A DNA stretch of 64,000 bases from Streptomyces sp. NBC_01275 (GTDB lineage: Bacteria; Actinomycetota; Actinomycetes; Streptomycetales; Streptomycetaceae), in the NCBI RefSeq assembly GCF_026340655.1, contig NZ_JAPEOZ010000001.1:7750001-7814000 (forward strand). Reading direction: 5' to 3'. The translations under genes and the position numbers were made by a program. The notes under the pieces are model-generated. The model saw only the letters and a program-made list of their open reading frames with translations. It did not search any database and had not been told where the DNA came from. How positions within the stretch are numbered: the stretch's first letter is position 1; every line of letters begins with the position of its first letter. This document shows positions 61,170-64,000 of this stretch, piece by piece.

Positions 61170-61417
61170 ATGAGAGCGGCTGCGCTGTCGGGCACGATGC
61201 GGTCGGCGCCTCATGTTGCCCGTGTCCCTGTGACGTTTTCGGGGTGCGCCTACTTTGCGATTGCATTCGCACATGCGTCCGAAGAGCCGGTTCCAGCAGA
61301 GTGAACCGCTCCGGGACCGGTGGAGCCTTCACCAGACCCGGAGCTATTCACTGCCGGAGTCGGCCGGGCTTCCTCGACGGGCTCGGTCCGGGGGCCGTCG
61401 AGGACTGCTCGCTCGTC

Positions 61418-62848
61418 TCAGACGACCAGCCACTGTTGGTTCGTCCCGGAGTCGCAGCTCGACTGGTCCAGGGCCGCTCCGTTGGCGGTCGACGCCCCGG
61501 CGACTTCGAGGCATCGGCCGCTGTTGGCGTTCGTGAAGGTGACGTATCCACCGATGACCGGCCTCTTCGTCCAGAGCTGCTGTGCGCCGCCGTTACAGGT
61601 CGACTGGTCGACCACAGCGCCGTCGGCGGTGGAGGCGCCGCCGACTTCCAGACACTTCCCGCTGTTGACGTTGACCAGCCGGTAGGCGGACCCGACGGGG
61701 GTCGGCACCCATTGCTGGTTGGTTCCGGAGTTGCAGTTCCCGGAGTTCACGGCTGCCCCGTCAGCGGTGCTCGCGTACCAGACGTCGGCGCACTTGCCGG
61801 TGTTGCGGTTCAGGAGGTGGTTGTTCGCGGAGCCCAGCGGGGCGGCCAGGACGGGCCAGCCGTTCGCGAAGGTGACCTGGCGGATGTCGAGGGTCTCCTG
61901 CCCGTTGTTGTTCCCGTCGTAGTAGTGGTAGGCGAGGTACTTCGACGTGCCGTCGTCGTAGGCGTCCGCGCCCCCGGCCGCCACCTTCGGGTAGGCGCCG
62001 GCGAGCACGGGGGTTCCTCCGCCGGCGGCCATGTCCACGCCGTTCTGGTCGAGGTAGGGCCCGGTGATGCTGGTGGACCGTCCGACCGCGGTGTAGTAGG
62101 TGCTGTTGACCCCGCTGCAGCAGGTGCCCTTCGAGCCGAAGAGGTAGTAGTAGCCGCCGTTGAGGATGATCGTCGGGTTCTCGATGCCGACGGCGATGTG
62201 CCAGAGGTTGTTGTCGGTCGTGGACAGCTTGCCCGTGGACTGGTCCAGCACGTGCATGTAGGTGCCGGAGCCGGTCCAGGACCCCCAGGAGATGTACAGC
62301 CGGCCGTCGGGTCCCCAGTCGACGTTGGGGTCGATCGGGTAGTTGACGTCGGTGACCATGCCCTGGTCGGTCCAGGGGCCTTCGATGTTCGTGGCGGTGG
62401 CGAGGCCCATGACCGCATACGAAGAACCCCAGAGCGAACCGGCGTAGTACAGGTGGTACGTGCCGTTGAAGTACTTGATGTCGGGGGCCCAGATGTTGGG
62501 CGGCGTGGAACCGAGCTTGGCCGTGATCCAGGACGGGGTGGAGTCCCAGACGTTGCCGATCTTGGTCCAGCCGGTTGCCGCCGTGCTGTCGCACGTTTTG
62601 CGTTCGGTGATGGAGCCGCTCGGGTTGAGCGAGTCGTGCTCGAACCCGGTGGAGAACCCGTAGTAGCAGCTGCCCACCTTGATGACGGACGGGTCGTGCA
62701 TCCGGGTGTCCCCGCTGAGAGCGTGCGCCTGGCCGGCTGCGACCAGGCCCAGAACGGCCAGTGCGGCGGCCAGCAGGGCGGCGAGGGTGGGATGGACGTG
62801 TCGCCGGCGGCCTGCGGGGCGTGGGCCTCCGCTGCGTTGGCTGGTCAT
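61418..62848 (-). CDS. Secreted GH43 arabinan endo-1,5-alpha-L-arabinosidase with ricin-type lectin domain
   Basis: Extracellular enzyme predicted to hydrolyse alpha-1,5-linked arabinan of plant pectin. The 476-residue precursor has a signal peptide ending AHA (about residue 42). A GH43 five-bladed propeller (about residues 43-340) has the catalytic Asp in MHDPSVIKVG, Asp in IWAPDIKYFNGTYHLYY and Glu in GIENPTIIL. A C-terminal ricin-B lectin domain (about residues 345-476) has three repeats, each ending QQW or QLW and containing CLEV- or CADVW-type motifs. ATG 62846-62848 follows AAAGGAG. Another ricin-type gene lies upstream on the same strand, separated by a terminator, so this region is devoted to plant polysaccharides. 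Confidence 0.93.
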   Translation of the reverse strand: MTSQRSGGPRPAGRRRHVHPTLAALLAAALAVLGLVAAGQAHALSGDTRMHDPSVIKVGSCYYGFSTGFEHDSLNPSGSITERKTCDSTAATGWTKIGNVWDSTPSWITAKLGSTPPNIWAPDIKYFNGTYHLYYAGSLWGSSYAVMGLATATNIEGPWTDQGMVTDVNYPIDPNVDWGPDGRLYISWGSWTGSGTYMHVLDQSTGKLSTTDNNLWHIAVGIENPTIILNGGYYYLFGSKGTCCSGVNSTYYTAVGRSTSITGPYLDQNGVDMAAGGGTPVLAGAYPKVAAGGADAYDDGTSKYLAYHYYDGNNNGQETLDIRQVTFANGWPVLAAPLGSANNHLLNRNTGKCADVWYASTADGAAVNSGNCNSGTNQQWVPTPVGSAYRLVNVNSGKCLEVGGASTADGAVVDQSTCNGGAQQLWTKRPVIGGYVTFTNANSGRCLEVAGASTANGAALDQSSCDSGTNQQWLVV

Positions 62849-62955
62849 GCGCAACTCCTTTGTGTGGCTGATGCGAGGTTCGGCCGCACAGCCGGCGCTC
62901 GGTGGTCGTCGGTCGGCTCGCCATGGTCGGCCCGTGGTGGTCCGCCGCCCGATAC

Positions 62956-62991
62956 GGCCCGCCTCACGCCCCCGTGCTCGTGAGGCGGGCC
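62956..62991. terminator. Perfect 13-bp stem terminator
   Basis: GGCCCGCCTCACG (62956-62968) and CGTGAGGCGGGCC (62979-62991) form a perfect stem with a 10-base loop. It lies about 150 bases after the stop of the ricin-type gene at 63142 and before the arabinanase start, so it ends the upstream transcript. Confidence 0.75.
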
Positions 62992-63141
62992 GGACACGGG
63001 CACGGGGGCGAAGGCCGGGCGAGGAGCAGTGCCGGGCGGCGGCTGATGGCCGCCCGACCGGCTCGCGTGAACGGCGCAGGCGCAGGTGGGCGTTCTGCCG
63101 TGGGGTGCCTTGGCCGACCGGCCGCCTGCTGGAAAGCGCGG

Positions 63142-64000
63142 CTAGTTGATCTTCGTGATCGCCCACCGCTGTGCGGACGCCGTCGAGGTCGACTCCTGGT
63201 CCAGCAGGGCTCCGTCGCCGGTCGATGCGTTGGTCACGGACAGAGCCAGTCCGCTGGCACGGTTGACCACCTGGTACTTACCGGCTCCGGTGTCGACCAG
63301 GGACCACTGCTGGGACGTTCCGCCTGAGGCCGGCTTCTGGACGACCGCGCTGCCGCTGCTGGTGCCCCCGGCCGAGTCGAGGAGGTCGCCCGAGGCCGCG
63401 TTCGTGATCGTGTAGTAGGAGCCGGTCTGGGTGAAGGTCCAGTACTGGTCCGGATGGTTAACGTTGCGGTACTGGTCGGCCTGTGTTCCGTCGCCGCTTC
63501 CGACCACCTCCGCGTACTTTCCGCTGTTGACGTTGGCCATCACGAACTGTCCGCTGGTGAAGTCGGGAGCCGCGGTCTGCACGAGGTTCCATCGCTGGTT
63601 CGCCGAGGACGTGAGCGGCGCCTGGGTGACCTGCTCGTTCGTCGAGGTCTGACCGTTCGCGTCGGTCGCCATGGTCAGCGCCAGGTCACTGCGCCGGTTG
63701 GTGATGGTGTATCCGCCCGCCGGCGCCGGTTCGACCGACCAGTCCTGCTCCGCACCGCCCGTCGACGTCCACTGGATCTCACCGGCGCCCGACGACAGCG
63801 ATCCACCGGGGACGGCGAGGTACTTGCCGCTGAAGGTGTTCAGGATGCGGTAGTACCCGTTGCTCTGGAGAAGGAACTGCCAGTTGTGGTCCGGGGTTCC
63901 GTTGTCCGGCGCCTGGACGACCGAGGACCCGGAGTTGGCGTTGGGCACGCCCAGCACCTGGGAACTCAGGACGTTCTGGACCTTGTAGCCGGCGCCTGTC
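63142..64000 (-). CDS. Ricin-type beta-trefoil lectin region of a secreted carbohydrate-active protein (5' part outside window)
   Basis: The frame is open to the right edge, so only the C-terminal 285 or so residues are seen. They form at least two ricin-B-like trefoil units: repeats ending in DHNWQF, EQDWSV, NQRWNL, DQYWTF, QQWSL and AQRWAI, with intervening GKYLAV, GKYAEV and SGLALSV motifs. Such domains bind galactose-type sugars or xylan and are attached to secreted glycoside hydrolases. The catalytic part must lie beyond 64000. The gene is transcribed towards the arabinanase and probably has a related role in plant-polymer breakdown. Confidence 0.85.
   Translation of the reverse strand, partial: TGAGYKVQNVLSSQVLGVPNANSGSSVVQAPDNGTPDHNWQFLLQSNGYYRILNTFSGKYLAVPGGSLSSGAGEIQWTSTGGAEQDWSVEPAPAGGYTITNRRSDLALTMATDANGQTSTNEQVTQAPLTSSANQRWNLVQTAAPDFTSGQFVMANVNSGKYAEVVGSGDGTQADQYRNVNHPDQYWTFTQTGSYYTITNAASGDLLDSAGGTSSGSAVVQKPASGGTSQQWSLVDTGAGKYQVVNRASGLALSVTNASTGDGALLDQESTSTASAQRWAITKIN

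Overview
The window is chromosomal DNA of a Streptomyces-type actinomycete. GC content is very high, GTG starts and 4-base ATGA overlaps are common, and several genes are typical of the genus: a secreted RNase Sa homologue, an IucA/IucC pair, an allantoin cluster beside malate synthase, and SNF2/SWIM proteins. No tRNA, rRNA or CRISPR array was seen.

Layout. 1-11 kb: an aminotransferase (cut by the left edge), a divergent HxlR regulator, a VWA-domain membrane pair, two divergent NIS siderophore synthetases, a DUF4239 membrane protein, a Pro-rich surface protein and an L,D-transpeptidase lipoprotein. 11-20 kb: a lipid-oriented block with two membrane fatty-acid desaturases around a FabF-like ketosynthase, a serine-hydrolase/acetoacetate-decarboxylase-like fusion with a small helical partner, and a translationally coupled pair made of a cytochrome P450 and a cyclooxygenase-like haem dioxygenase. 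This pair looks like a two-gene version of the fungal dioxygenase-P450 oxylipin enzymes and is the most striking item in the window. 20-28 kb: a HipA-like kinase with a SelT/W/H-type redox protein, then malate synthase, a MobA-like transferase, an IclR regulator, allantoinase and allantoicase. A shared TTCC-N7-GGAA palindrome links aceB to the allantoin genes.

28-38.6 kb: repeat-rich spacers between housekeeping-type genes (SDR, AIM24-like, RibD-like reductase, RNase Sa), a collapsed two-component system, a normal P450, and an inositol/sugar segment (Gfo/Idh/MocA dehydrogenase, GntR regulator, ROK kinase, membrane protein). 38.6-45.2 kb: a frameshifted IS110 element, then an SNF2 helicase-SWIM operon behind a sequence that fits the RecA-independent DNA-damage promoter.

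45.2-61.1 kb: an accessory segment. An eight-gene sugar uptake and oxidation operon (48.8-56.9 kb) with a divergent TetR gene is bracketed by relics (MFS transporter, PcaD, ATP-dependent DNA ligase, SRPBCC, IS5 transposase), an intact DDE insertion sequence with a target duplication, and a second frameshifted IS110. 61.1-64 kb: a secreted GH43 arabinanase with a ricin-type domain and the C-terminal part of another ricin-type lectin protein that runs off the right edge.

Functional calls rest on motifs read by eye in the translated sequence. No alignments or database searches were run.
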